Assembly: GCA_015680685.1 (NCBI GenBank)
Contig: MNCI01027046.1
Span: forward strand, 159,405-190,731
Direction of reading: 5' to 3'
Length of the DNA: 31,327 bases
DNA from: Gnetum montanum
Lineage: Eukaryota > Streptophyta > Gnetopsida > Gnetales > Gnetaceae
In this document: in pieces, positions 20,064-30,599 of the stretch
Layout of the letters: the number at the start of each line of letters is the position of its first letter
How positions within the stretch are numbered: position 1 is the first letter of the stretch
Notes under the pieces: model-generated
Database searches by the model: none
What the model saw: the letters and a program-made list of their open reading frames with translations, nothing else
What the model was told of the DNA's origin: nothing
Program-made: the position numbers and the translations under genes

Positions 20064-21539
20064 ACAATTGCAAGTTAAGTTAGGCCATTGACTATTTTTA
20101 AGCATCATGAGTAGGTCACAATTAAGTTGCTAATTGACCTCAAGTTATAGTAGGATAAGGAGCTATAAGAATGGTTATACCATTAATCCAAAGAACATGT
20201 TAATCATGTATGGTTGGTGAAGTTTAAATAAGCACATAGAAGACTTGAAATAAATAGTTTGTTTGTGTGCTAGTGCACAAATTATAAAAAAGATAGTAAC
20301 ATAGTAGCCTAGGAACTAAGAAGATTAGACAAAATAGTAGATGGACCAACATCTAGCCAAAAAAGGATAATAAGTTGTATTTTTTTAAAAGGTTGCCTTA
20401 TTTCCATAGTGAAATACAAAAACTACAAAGTTCTATCATGTAACACAATCTCTATTAATAGAGGATCTATATATCTATGTTGCCTTGATGCTTCTATCAT
20501 GCATGCATATGAACCTTTTGGCCTCTACACTACTTTACCAACCCATCTTACCTAGACTTCACTAAAGACCACGGTAGTGACTTCAACAATAATTAAAAGA
20601 ATGAAGACAATGATGACCAAAAGGGCCCATCTAATGAGTGCTCCCAATAGTTAATAGAAAGCATATTTTAAATTACTCTGAGGAATCAAATAAGAGAGGG
20701 GACTAAAAAATAGTCGAGTACTAGAAACTAATGACTTGTACATACCATAGCTAATATCTATCTCATTATATAGATATCTTATGACTAACATAACCCTCTT
20801 TCATGAAGGATAATAGCTTTAGCCTTAGTACAAACAATCAAGACTAAGCTTCTTTCCTATGTTGATCAATAATAAAAACATGGATAGTCTTTTCAATGGC
20901 TAACAAAAAGTCATTATGTAGTGAGTTGTTCCCCTTTTGACAATGAAGCTTATCCCCATCATCCCACAAGCTAACCCTTGTGCTACTTAGGATTATATTC
21001 AATATTCATAGTTTGCCTTGATGTCATACCAATTACATAACCTATCTTGAAACAATGCTTTAACCTTAGATGACCCAATCAACTTCTACACCTCAATGCA
21101 TTTAAGGAGAAAATAACTAGTTCTATGCAGTTCGAACCTCTATGTATTTTCATCCATGCTTCACCCTCGTCATAGATAAATCATCCATATTTGGGTTCTT
21201 AAATAATGACAAGTGTCCAAGGTGAAATCTAAAAGAAATAAAAAACCCCCATTAGAGTGACAACTATTCAATACCTTTCTACTAAGCGATTTTGTGTTTT
21301 TGCTCATTTTACAATGGTTGAAAAGTAGCCAACACAAATAAATACACTAAAAGTGTGTCCATATATGTGGATTGATTCTAACTAATGTAGTTAACGAAGT
21401 GTGATTTTAAGTTACTAGTCTAATTTGAAATTTGAAGCCATTCCTATATCAAAATACATTTCATCTCTAGTTACTCATTTGTGTAACTCCTTAGGTTTAC
21501 TTTAACCATAAATGATTTAAATTTTAAATTTTGGAACCT
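20064..21539. other. AT-rich intergenic sequence, nothing certain
   Basis: About 1.5 kb without a supported gene. A minus-strand stretch at about 20640-20560 could encode a hydrophobic helix, but I could not assign it. It may include older transposon or organellar debris. Confidence 0.3.
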
Positions 21540-22140
21540 TCCTCAGGTTTACTTTATCCCTAACTCTCTTTGGTCCCTTCATTGATGAGTTGCTAGAATG
21601 AATCTGCAACAAACAAACATGCTAAGAAAATAGGTTCTCATGCAATGAGCCTACTTTGTTCAAATGATGCTACCTTAATATTTACTTCTAAGAAAGATAT
21701 ATTAAATATGCTACAAAGTTTAAAAAATTTTACAATTCTTCTAGATTTCAAGTTACTACAGAGAAAACTAAAAAGATAATATGAGGCATGGTATAATTTT
21801 AATTTTGGTTATTGTAATGTACGAATTAGGGACTCTTTTAAATACTTGGGTTTTCAATATATGAATAATTATAAATGAGATAAATGCATGAAAGACAAAA
21901 TAACAGAAGAAATAAAAGCTCTATACAATTAAAAACAAATGTAAAGTATTAGGAGTTTAGACTTGGATAATTAGAGAACAAATTTTTCATACAATCTTTT
22001 GTCTTATTGTGTTATATATGGATGCATAGTTTGGGGACCAGGTCTAAAACTTGGAAGACTACTTGATGAATTAAAGGTGAAAGTACAAGCACTCTATTCC
22101 ACGCTTCTAGGTGTAATCTGCTTCCTTTAAAAGGCAAAAC
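21540..22140 (+). pseudogene. LINE reverse transcriptase fragment, decayed
   Basis: Readable in more than one frame. LTLFGPFIDELLE at about 21557-21597 has the place of the '-SPTLFGLFIDELL-' segment. CSNDATLIFTSKKDILNMLQ at about 21658-21720 takes the place of the catalytic YADD box (first Asp replaced by Asn). SFKYLGFQYMNN (about 21830-21868) is the -YLG- motif. CVIYGCIVWGPGLKLGRLLD (about 22008-22068) is the thumb segment '-LLYGCEVWG-'. The order of these four motifs is diagnostic of a non-LTR retrotransposon RT. It differs in wording from the RTE copies here, so it is a second LINE type. Confidence 0.78.
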
Positions 22141-22299
22141 TATTTATCTAACTTATTGCTTATACTCAAAACATTAAAAGACTATGATGGTTTTCTTACA
22201 ATTAATTTAAAAGTGGCTTTTTGTGCAAGTGTTTATCCTGAAGCATTAAATAAAAGGTGTTAAACCTTGAAAATTTCATTGCTAGTTTGCAGAACAAGA

Positions 22300-22836
22300 T
22301 TACATCTCAAAAATGCCCATCAAAATCAAACATGTTACATATAAAATGCAAGTCATGAGCGACGCCTTACGGTCTAAAGCATTAAATTGAATGCTTTCCC
22401 CTCCTAAAACAAGACACCCTGTAATCTTGGGTTTAAAAAAAATTTCAAATTTTGCCCTCAAAAAAAAGCACAACAAAAAATAAGAATGAATTAGTACCCT
22501 ATAAAGAACATAAATGTGGAATTTACTTTCAATATCAACCTGTTCCACAATCCTTCGATTTGACCATTGTTTCAAATTGCAGGTCCAAGAAAAAGTTAGG
22601 TTCTGATCATTTAAACTAATATCCTGATATGTATACCAGGTGTTGGCAAAGTCGCATAACAATTTTCCAGAGCTAAAACATGAGCCTTTTATCCGACAAA
22701 ACTCAAGTCTACAGTTATTGTCATCATTAACACCTCGGATCGAGCTTATAAGAAGTAAATGGATAAAAATAAAACATGCTTCTGTTTTTTGGTTAAGAGA
22801 CATAAAAGCATATGAATTCCCAATGAACCTTCCCAA
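22300..22836 (-). other. Unassigned 178-codon open frame downstream of the Iojap gene
   Basis: It begins with Met (MGRFIGNSYAFMSLNQKT...) and stays open for 537 nt in an AT-rich stretch. It is rich in Cys, Phe and Leu, with a hydrophobic stretch near residues 20-35 and another near 115-128. I recognise no domain. It lies on the same strand as the Iojap gene, some 280 nt after the predicted stop, so it could be its 3' untranslated region, an alternative last exon, or chance. There is no evidence of function. Confidence 0.25.
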
Positions 22837-23118
22837 AGAGTAGTATTCCTGTTCATAATGCTAGTAGCAATGCAAAGTAATTGGAACGCACTTTTGATTA
22901 ACATCTACATCAAAGGCACAGCGCAAGTCACAGTGAGTTAATACATCTGGATATCCCAAGAATGACCCCACTAAAAAAATTGATATTGCTATGGCAGCAG
23001 GTACGTGAACATGAAGTTCTTGCAACTAAAAGTACCTTCTTTGACCATCATGTCACAATTCAAAGATTGACTTCATATCATTATAATTAAATAGATAGTT
23101 TTCAAGATAGCAGGATAA

Positions 23119-23133
23119 TCAGCATTTCGAACG
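23119..23133 (-). CDS. Iojap exon 6 (predicted, five codons)
   Basis: TTTTCGTTTCCAG|CGTTCGAAATGCTGA gives Arg-Ser-Lys-Cys-stop in phase 0 after a 201 bp intron with a good pyrimidine tract. It is the nearest usable acceptor; a more distant one is possible. Confidence 0.45.
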   Translation of the reverse strand, partial: RSKC

Positions 23134-26100
23134 CTGGAAACGAAAATTACAGAAATAGCTGTTAAGAGTAGAATATACCTACAGAAGTTACAAGAGACCT
23201 TTCTTTGTCATGGTTGCGTAGTATTGGACATCCCAACTTTTTCATGTGAAATCAGTGCCAGCCAGCATGTGAACTGATGGTAGTTTAAGACTTGTATCAA
23301 AGAATTACTTTATAATGTCACAATAAATTCATACCTCGAATGGCAAGTCAACAAGAGTTGCGTTGCCATAAAATTCTTCCAAATTATAGTATGCACGTTG
23401 CTCTGGCAGGAAAAGATGGACAACGACATCACCTGTAAAACATTCACCTAAATGTTAAAAAATATACAAAACATTTAGTTATCAGTGCCAGCCCCTTGTT
23501 TAGTTGCTCATGCACAGAGACTACAGCTACGTGTTACCATAGTATTAAACATTTACATTCATAAACATAATAATGTCTACGGAGACCTAAACCAATGCAT
23601 ATAAAAGCTTATAACTAGTCAAGTTTCTCAGTATAGTATACATGGTACTCCCGAAAAAATAACATATTTCCTCCAAAATCATTAAAATGAGATGTTAGCT
23701 TAGTGGTAAGAGTCTTGGCTTGGTGACCCCAGGTCAAAAGTTCATTTCCAGTGGGCAACACTGAGTTATAAATTCTTTTTTTTTTAAATTCTGTACAAGG
23801 AATTCTGAAACTGATCCACTAGATCTAAGGGGTCTTAGTGAACATTAAGTAAAAAATTTCAGTTTCATAAAAATCACAGATCCCCTAAAAATGTATCAAT
23901 TCATCAGAGATTACTCATGAATAATGGGCGTTGCTAAAAGCATGTTGCTCTTGTTTGTCAATGTTCCTAATTTTCATATATTCAGGGCCACAAGAAAAGG
24001 ACTAACACAATGTACAGAAAGATAGAGAGACGTAGTTAATACATACTTGGCTGTTTACTTTATGCACTTGAAAGCATAATTTTAGAGTTCTTCTGAAATA
24101 ATTAACATCTATCTCGTATCCACTTCTGGCAGGATACAGTGGAAGTGTTTTCTGGAGTAAATTTCCCTCTTAACGCAACCTAAATTGAAGCTTTTACCAT
24201 GTAACCATGATAGATTCAGGTTAATAATTGAAAGCGTGAAAACTTATTACTTGTAAGAAGATGCGAAAAACTAGAAATATGAAGAGAGAGTTATTATCAA
24301 ATATTTAACTGTGTTCATTGCAAAAATCAAATGTATTATTTTTATTTTGCAATTCAGGCGGATTTAAAAATGATTCAGAAGCAGTTCTTTATCTGTTATT
24401 TTCATAATTGCAAAGCATATGTCTAAGGCTTGTGACTCCACAACTAAAGTTTTCGACTGACCAGAATACGTAATGGTAAATAAACGAAGGAATGTATCCC
24501 ATGAAAGACAAATCAACAGAACATCTAGTAACAAAGTAATTTTAGTAAATAAATCCATAAACAAATGGTTAATTACAGATAACGAAATTTCCCTTAAAGT
24601 AGCTTAATATAGTATCATTAATCTTCTTTTTGTGCTGTGGTGTTGTAGAATGGTATCATAGAGATGGCAGGAACTTTAGATAAGAGAAGTACTCTTTCTT
24701 TCTTTTATACTGGAATTTTTCCTTGTGGGTGGCACAAAAGGAAAACAAAGAAGTAATGAAAAGGAAGCTTCAATAAAATGACATGTTATTGCAAGCAAGA
24801 TAACGCCCAATGGCACATAATTATCACCAATAACCGCAACGCCTCTACTTGAGATTGGTCTTTTATAAAGTTATATAACATTTTTGTGTGGCCAACTAAC
24901 TACTTGAAATTAACATGAACACGTAAAAATGTATAGAAAAAGATTTTGCAGAGAATTCAGAATTTTAAGCGAAGATGTAGAGTAGATGTTAAACAGTGCT
25001 TACCAAAGTCAAGTAACATCCAGGAATTAGGTTTGACATCTCCCCCAACTGCAGTTCTCCTAAAATCCTGCTCTGCAAGATCACGGATTTTAGACCTGCA
25101 AAGTTAGGAAGAAAAATAAATGTTCAAGTCAAAAAGACGACGAAAGGACACGTGGCATTGCAAATGCTTGTGTGTGACTTTCCATTTACCCCATGGCATC
25201 AATCTGTGGATTTGAAAATGCTGTAGCAATAACAAAGAAGTGTGTCCAATATACCAGAGGTTTCACATATAAAACCCGTATGTCAACACCTTTTACATCA
25301 CTTGCAACCTTTGCTGCTGCTATTGCAACTGAGAATTTTCATCTTGTCAGTTGAATAGGAAAACCCAATAAAGAAACGGTAAAATGAAAAGGATACGTCA
25401 ACAATTAAAATAAACGTGTGTTATTTATTGATATAATTCATTCATGCTGAGGCCAAATGACATTGGCATTGTATGTGGGAAACTTTAACTTACATGACAG
25501 ACTTTCAGATTCATCAGTTGCTTCTGCAACAGGGGGACTTTGGTTGGAGCTTACATAGACGACCTTGCCATACTTATCAAAGAGATTATCAAATTCCTCT
25601 GTGATGCCTTCGTTCATATTCTGGACAAATAAGAAGAATTAAAAAAAAAAACCGTTTGGGGAAAAGGTCACGCTATTTCTCAATTGCCTTAATTCTTAAA
25701 AAAAAAAAGTAATATATTTGCCTTATCCACGTAATTGTACTTAAGGAATTGATAGTACATTTCAATGCCATCAAGAATCAGAAACAATATGAAAATGATT
25801 TCAAAACACAAGAAATGCAAAAGGCAATTATTGAAATTATGTTTACAAACTTATAGCTCATCCACATTTAACTTTACCCAAGGAGTGTGACTTGTTGGCT
25901 AAGTTGTGTGGCTTGCATTCTACAAGTCGCAGGTTCCATCCTAATAGGCTGCTGCTAAGATATACAGGCATTATGCAAAAGATTGTTGAAATTGAGCTGG
26001 TCCAATAGATCTATAGCGTCTCAGATGTACAGCTTCAGTTTCAGAAAAAACAAATTACAAAGAAAAATTCATTATAGTTTGGGAAATATAAGAACCAGAC

Positions 26101-29100
26101 ATACTTAAATACATAAAATAGGCTAAATTTAAAAAGAAACAATCAATGTAAGTCAGAAGCTGATAAATCAATGGCCCTTTATCACATGCTAGGTTACTAA
26201 TAGCTAGAGGTAGAGAGTAAAAACCCCGGCATAACAAAAATTCTATCAATAAATAAATAAATTCAATATCTGTACGGATCTCAAGGTAGGTAGCAATAAA
26301 CTCTGAGGACAAAATTATACCATCTTTGTGTATTGTTCATAAAAGACTTAATGACCATGCCAAAGCCAAACAACAACAATGTTTTCTATCTTCATGTTAG
26401 ATATAGAAAAGGCAGGGAACATGATGAATCATCTTTGACAATGCCTGAGAACTGGAACATCATTAAACATACAAATATTTTTTTGCAATCTGTTTGACAA
26501 GCAACCAATTGGATTAAAGGGTATTAAACCATCTGTATTATTATTGCATCCACTATTCTGGACATGAACCTAAATCAAAAATGGAGCTACAGCTTCTCAT
26601 TGGGTCTGCATTGAGCAGGGATAATTTCAGTGAAACTTCTACTTTTGAAATAAAAATGAGTTAAATAAAACACCTTCAAAAATATTATTTTCAGAAAAAA
26701 TTGAGAAGGTGGCAATCACTGAACAATTTGCCTTACAGCTAAACCAAGGAACAAATCTATTATTTTAAAATTTTTCAATTTCATTTGTTATAAGTATCAT
26801 AAAAACATTTATCTGCCCTTAGACAATTTTTGTTATTGTTATGGATGAGTTAAGCAAATAAATGCAGTATAGGATGAAATCCATTAGTGTCTATTATATA
26901 CAGATGATACTGCATTGGTAGATACATTTCCAGCAAATATTGCTTCCAAAATAGAAATGTGGACACATGCTCTAAAATTTTTTTAAAAAAAACTTAAAAA
27001 TTAGTAGAAGATAGAATATATAGAATATAATTTCAATAATCATATAAATAATTATGAAATATAAGTAATAATTCAAGGCTAAAAAGTCCCTCATTGTAAA
27101 CAATTCTGCTACCTAGGATCAATGTTCCAATCAGATAGTAAAATTAATAAGGATGTAAGAAATAGGATTGAGGTAGGATGCTCAAAATGGAGACAGACTA
27201 GTCATGTTTTCTACAATAAAAGAATCTCAATAAAACTAAAAAAAAAATCACATTACAGTAATCAAGCCTACCATTTTATATGGTTTTGACTGTTGGGCTA
27301 TAAAAAAAGAGACATGAACAATGAATCAATGTGGCAAAAAAGTAAATACTTGGATAGATGTTAAATGTTTTAAGAAAAGATAAATGGCATAATATAGATA
27401 TTAGAGGAAAGCTTAGAGTAGCATCTTTTTTAGATAAACTACAGGAATATTATCTTAGATGGTTTGATCATGTCCAAAGAACATCAGATAGTAAGCCTAT
27501 TAAAAAAGATTTCTGCATCACAATTTTAAAAAAGGTGCCAAAACGAGATCAAAAGAGACATTAAAAAAATGATTGAAAATGATATGAAGAAACTACAGAT
27601 AGATAAAGATCTAGCTCTACATAGAGATGATGGGGAAAGAAAACTCAAGTAGCCAACCCCATTTTGTTCGAACAAAGCTAGGATGATGATGACACCATCT
27701 TTGGCAAAATTTGAGGTGGACATCATTGAACAATATACCTTACTCCTAAACCAAGTAACAAATCTATTATCCTGAAATTTTCTAATTTTATATGTCACCA
27801 ATATTCGAAAAATATTTTATTTCTTTAATTTAAAACAGTGACTAAGCTTACTAGTTGAGTTGATATTTGTAAGCTTACTGGTTAAGTTGCTAGTTGTATT
27901 CACAATAAAATATTGAATTCGTGATCTTATAACTAAAAGTACTTTAATGATAAGCTCATAAACAAATCGTTCCTTATATTTAATGCTCCTTGTGCATCCC
28001 TGCATTTGTGAAACATAGTCTAGCATGCTAACGATGCGTTTACTATTATCATGAAATAAAACTGAATTATTCTACCTTACAGGTGTTTTATTTAGATAGT
28101 TTTAATCTACTGCATCTTTTCTTCATTGATTATATGGTTGACATTGTAACCTTTTCCATAAGGGCGGCAAGTATTGTTAGTTAGGGAGGTTTAGATGTAT
28201 TTCAATATACTTCAACCCTTTCCTACGATCATGGATTAATTACATAAGAGGTCTAGACCTTTGCATGGAAAAAAGGCGGAAAATTATTCATATTTACCTG
28301 TTTCTTAAATTTAACACCTAATTTTTTGAATTTTTTTTAAGAAACAGATAAGATCCATTTTTTTCCACATTTGATGCGTCCATCTCTTTGTTAATAATAT
28401 AATTGGAAATCTGGAAACTCTTCCAACATAAAATTTACGGAAAAAAAAGGCTATCCCAAAATTTCAATATTTTCATAATGAGAAAATATGCCAAGCAAGT
28501 TTAAATTTTAACAACCGACAAGGAAAAATTTGCATTCAGCCATCTTCCTTGGGTCAATAAATCAAAATCTGATGATGGAAAAAAACTGCATCAATAACAT
28601 ATTTTCACAAGATAGAGGAGCTCAAATCTAATATGAAAGTGAAACTGAACTTTTACTTTGACCCTCTTAGTTCTAGATCTTTCTGGATTTTTTTTTAGCT
28701 CATCCCACCAAACTGGGTCGTGGGAGGGTTGGTAGATGAGTGAAAGCCTAACCTCTTTGAGTAGCTATGCCCAGGCTTGAACTCAGGTCTTTGCCTTGAG
28801 AAACAAGTACCTTACCATCACTCTAAGTGGAAATCCTAGTAGGAAATATATCACCCAAATCAAACAAGGTAAACACAACTATCTGAACCAGGGTTGCACT
28901 TAAGTGAAGAAATAAGGCACCATGGAAATCAATAGTTAGTTAGCCAGTACTCACTAATATACGATCATCCTTTTGCAAATACACATTCTAACTTTCTTGC
29001 CTTTATGCCACTAGCACTGCACTGCGCCTTAAAAAAACAAAACAACATAAAATATTCTGCAATGCTGTTTGGCGTCCAAGCTCCCTCGTGTGGGAATTAG

Positions 29101-29720
29101 TGCCAGTGAAATATTTCTTTGTAACCAGTTACAATTTTTGTCGTAAGTTTGCAATACAATTCGAATGGTGATGGTCCATAAATTTCCGAAACATCAAATA
29201 CTTTGCCAACTGCGATTATTTGCAGTAAATAGCATTGTAATGCAGGTTCTGTAATTCAGTTTCTTAGTCTTTAATAGGGAGTGAAAAGGAAAAAGAGAAA
29301 AAGCTAGAGGGCAAAGCACCTTTGTTCTACAAACTAAACCATGGGAAATCTTACATCCACACGAAGGCTACAATCCCATCTGTTATGAAGTCAGGCATTA
29401 TTATAAAATGATTTTTCCAGAAAAAAAAAGGTCCAGCTTATACTCAGTTTGCTTGGGCTTTGACTTAACTTTCTAAGCATAATCTTGCCTGTCTTAATGT
29501 TAGGTGCAGAAACATCAATAAAAAAATGATTACCACAGAATTTACAATAACTTACACGCTTATACTTTGAGGCTGTTGTTCTCGAATAAGTTCTTCTGGG
29601 AAATGGGGGCATGCGTGATAAACGCAATTTCTTCGAGTGGATTGCTCTGCGAAAGCAGCAATGCATGCCTGAAAAAGGGCATGCTTCAACGGAATTCTTC
29701 AAGGTGCTCACACAGAACAT
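23119..29720 (-). CDS. Plastid-type Iojap / RsfS ribosomal silencing factor, six exons
   Basis: The CDS joins minus-strand exons 29720-29556, 25620-25494, 25328-25190, 25095-25004, 23432-23335 and 23133-23119: 636 nt, 211 residues plus stop. All introns are GT-AG with phases 0,1,2,1,0, and the reading frame closes exactly. Residues 1-55 are Arg/Ser-rich with almost no acidic residues, like an organelle transit peptide. Residues about 57-208 are the RsfS/Iojap domain: FDNLFDKYGKVVYV, DIRVLYVKPLVYWTHFFVIA, TAFSNPQIDAMG, KIRDLAEQDF, NSWMLLDFGDVVVHLFLPEQ and YYNLEEFYGNATLVDLPFE. The wording matches the plastid paralogue of plants rather than the mitochondrial one. The family binds ribosomal protein uL14 of the large subunit and blocks subunit joining or aids assembly. 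A TAA lies just upstream of the ATG in frame. The first and last exons are less certain than the four domain exons. Confidence 0.9.
23335..23432 (-). CDS. Iojap exon 5
   Basis: Acceptor TTTTACAG|GTGATGTC, donor TTCGAG|GTATGA. It encodes GDVVVHLFLPEQRAYYNLEE and FYGNATLVDLPFE, the conserved end of the domain. If the next intron is retained, the frame stops after one extra Val (GTA TGA). Confidence 0.95.
23682..23905 (+). mobile_element. tRNA-derived SINE in Iojap intron 4
   Basis: It has an A-box-like TAGCTTAGTGGTAAGAG (23696-23712) and a B-box-like GGTCAAAAGTTCATTTCC (23732-23749) at tRNA-like spacing, followed by a body with CCACTAGATCTAAGGGGTCT and TTCAGTTTCATAA. It lacks an intact tRNA fold. 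The same head is on the minus strand at 30290-30130, and a similar tail is in the copy at 25890-26050. The insertion is antisense to the gene. Confidence 0.72.
25004..25095 (-). CDS. Iojap exon 4
   Basis: Acceptor CTTTGCAG|GTCTAAAATC, donor GACTTTG|GTAAGC. It encodes SKIRDLAEQDFRRTAVGG and the KPNSWMLLDF segment. Confidence 0.95.
25190..25328 (-). CDS. Iojap exon 3
   Basis: Acceptor TTCTCAG|TTGCAATAG, donor ATGG|GTAAATG, with the preceding G shared. It encodes the domain core, with VASDVKGVDIRVLYVKPLV and WTHFFVIATAFS. The 165 bp and 94 bp introns on either side are the short ones of this gene. Confidence 0.95.
25494..25620 (-). CDS. Iojap exon 2
   Basis: Acceptor TTATTTGTCCAG|AATATGAAC, donor TGTCAT|GTAAGT. 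It encodes 42 residues and one base, including EEFDNLFDKYGKVVYV and the acidic DESESLS linker. Confidence 0.93.
25890..26050 (+). mobile_element. tRNA-derived SINE in Iojap intron 1
   Basis: A box TGGCTAAGTTGTGTGG (25896-25911), B box CAGGTTCCATCC (25930-25941), then CCAATAGATCTATAGCGTCT and CTTCAGTTTCAGAAA at the end, parallel to the copy at 23682. The 3' end is at the A-run near 26048. Confidence 0.68.
26703..26812 (+). repeat. Direct repeat flanking the RTE LINE, left copy
   Basis: Its right-hand partner is at about 27712-27820. They share CTAAACCAA.GAACAAATCTATTAT-like and TCATTGAACAAT-like strings with roughly a quarter of positions changed. Confidence 0.65.
26820..27700 (+). pseudogene. 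RTE-type LINE (reverse transcriptase C-terminal half and 3' end) in Iojap intron 1
   Basis: Decayed frames read in order: LYTDDTALVDTFP (catalytic box, about 26896-26935), YLGSMFQSDSKINKDVRNRI (about 27111-27170), SKWRQTS, then the open stretch 27358-27564 with VLRKDKWHNIDIRGKLRVAS and YLRWFDHVQRTSDSKPIKKD, and the tail CAACCCCATTTTGTTCGAAC, AAAGCTAGGATGATGATGA. This is the well-known C-terminal text of plant RTE LINEs. It is 5'-truncated, frameshifted and antisense to the gene. Confidence 0.88.
27712..27820 (+). repeat. Direct repeat flanking the RTE LINE, right copy
   Basis: It starts directly after the LINE tail and mirrors 26703-26812 in the same direction (ACTCCTAAACCAAGTAACAA, ATCTATTATCCTGAAATTTT). 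Confidence 0.65.
27830..27965 (-). mobile_element. Possible decayed SINE with 27 bp internal duplication
   Basis: The minus strand has GAGCTTATCATTAAAGTACTT and GATCACGAATTCAATATT at A/B-box-like spacing. The adjacent part repeats AAGCTTACTAGTTGAGTTGAT-like 27-mers (27844-27870 and 27871-27897). It is weaker than the other SINE calls. Confidence 0.4.
28695..28840 (-). mobile_element. tRNA-derived SINE (second family) in Iojap intron 1
   Basis: On the minus strand: A-box-like CTTAGAGTGATGGTAAGGTA (28828-28808), B box CTGAGTTCAAGCCTGGGC (28786-28771), then CCTCCCACGACCCAGTTTGG and TGGGATGAGC. The 3' part differs from the copies at 23682 and 25890, so it is a different family. It is in the sense direction of the gene. 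Confidence 0.65.
29556..29720 (-). CDS. Iojap exon 1 (transit peptide)
   Basis: 55 codons from ATG 29720 to the donor CGT|GTAAGTT. An in-frame TAA eight codons or fewer before the ATG argues for this start; later Met codons at residues 19 and 37 are alternatives. Residues 19-55 carry about 12 Arg/Lys. It ends in phase 0 and joins Asn of exon 2. Chosen by phase and composition, since no homologous residues fix it. Confidence 0.65.
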
Positions 29721-29938
29721 GTTCCGCTCTTTTTACAGTCCGGAAGCAAAAGATTCTTCAGCTGGGATAGGCCAAACAATGGCCGAGTGGAGTTTGCCGC
29801 TCTTGCATAAAAATGTTCTGGATTCTAAACAGACCCTTCGATCCAGATATTTGGGCTTCCCGGCAAGAATATTCCTGCGAGAGTGGACACGGAGTACTTC
29901 ACCTCCAAATATATATTCGAATAACTAACGTTTTCGTC

Positions 29939-30129
29939 GAACTTTTTAAAAAGGAAACAAAAAATGATTTTTTTTTGAATAAAAGTGTTCATGTACCATT
30001 TTAAAAGATAACGTATTCTAATGTGAATTTGGAAGTACCATGCACGTTTTTTTGGTTTGAGGACATGGTTCTTGTGAGATGTATGCATTTTAAGTCATTT
30101 CATGTTAAATTATCTCTGAATCTTTTGTT
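29939..30129. other. Upstream region of the Iojap gene, nothing certain
   Basis: It would contain the promoter and 5' leader on the minus strand. I could not single out a convincing TATA box or other element. The sequence is A/T-rich. Confidence 0.3.
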
Positions 30130-30290
30130 TACATTTGTGGGTGTTAGATTTGAAATAAGGAAAACATAGGGACACCCCAAGATTTATAGAAGTTTATACC
30201 TTAATGCTACCTAGTAAAATCAAACTTGTGACCTAAAGTTACCAAGCCAAGATTACCAGGCTAACACCTCATTATCTCTATACCTAATCT
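30130..30290 (-). mobile_element. tRNA-derived SINE upstream of the Iojap gene
   Basis: The minus strand reads GAGGTGTTAGCCTGGTAATC, TTGGCTTGGTAACTTTAGGTC and ACAAGTTTGATTTT. This is nearly the same head as the SINE at 23682 (A box 30269-30252, B box 30238-30219). Confidence 0.72.
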
Positions 30291-30599
30291 ATCTACATTA
30301 ACAAATGAGTTGTAGTTGTACCATGGGATAAAGGCATTACGATTTAAGTTGGTAAAGTGTAAATGATTTCCATGAAGCAATGATCACCATATAAGGGGTG
30401 TTTTAAGTTATAAAATTGAATGTTTTATTATGTATGAAGACCCAATAAACTTAGTTGGGTAGGGGACGTGTGCACTTCACAAAATACAATTATAGATCTG
30501 ATAAAATACTCTACACTCATTGGCTACATGAAAAACAAATCACACAAACATTTTGCTAAAATATTTAATCTTTACTTTAAAGATTCAATCATGGAACAT
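30291..30599. other. AT-rich spacer, nothing recognised
   Basis: No gene or known repeat could be supported. Confidence 0.3.

Larger units (their letters stand above)
25621..29555 (-). other. Iojap intron 1 (3,935 bp)
   Basis: Donor GTAAGTTATT at 29555, acceptor GTCCAG at 25621. It holds two clear SINEs, one doubtful SINE and the RTE LINE between direct repeats. The remainder (about 28000-28690 and 28850-29550) is AT-rich without recognised features, apart from a purine-rich stretch at 29279-29320. Confidence 0.8.

Noticed and set aside
20560-20640. Possible membrane-helix peptide on the minus strand
   Set aside because: Hydrophobic run ending in a stop; too short and not assignable to an organellar or nuclear gene.
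23690-23760. tRNA gene
   Set aside because: A and B boxes are present but arms do not pair and the body continues as a SINE; same for 25896-25941, 28771-28828 and 30219-30269.
26055-26312. 85-codon minus-strand frame in Iojap intron 1
   Set aside because: No splice sites in phase with exons 1 and 2 and no domain; intronic chance frame.
29567-29928. Plus-strand frames of 67 and 105 codons
   Set aside because: They lie opposite Iojap exon 1 and its leader; no domain or promoter supports them.
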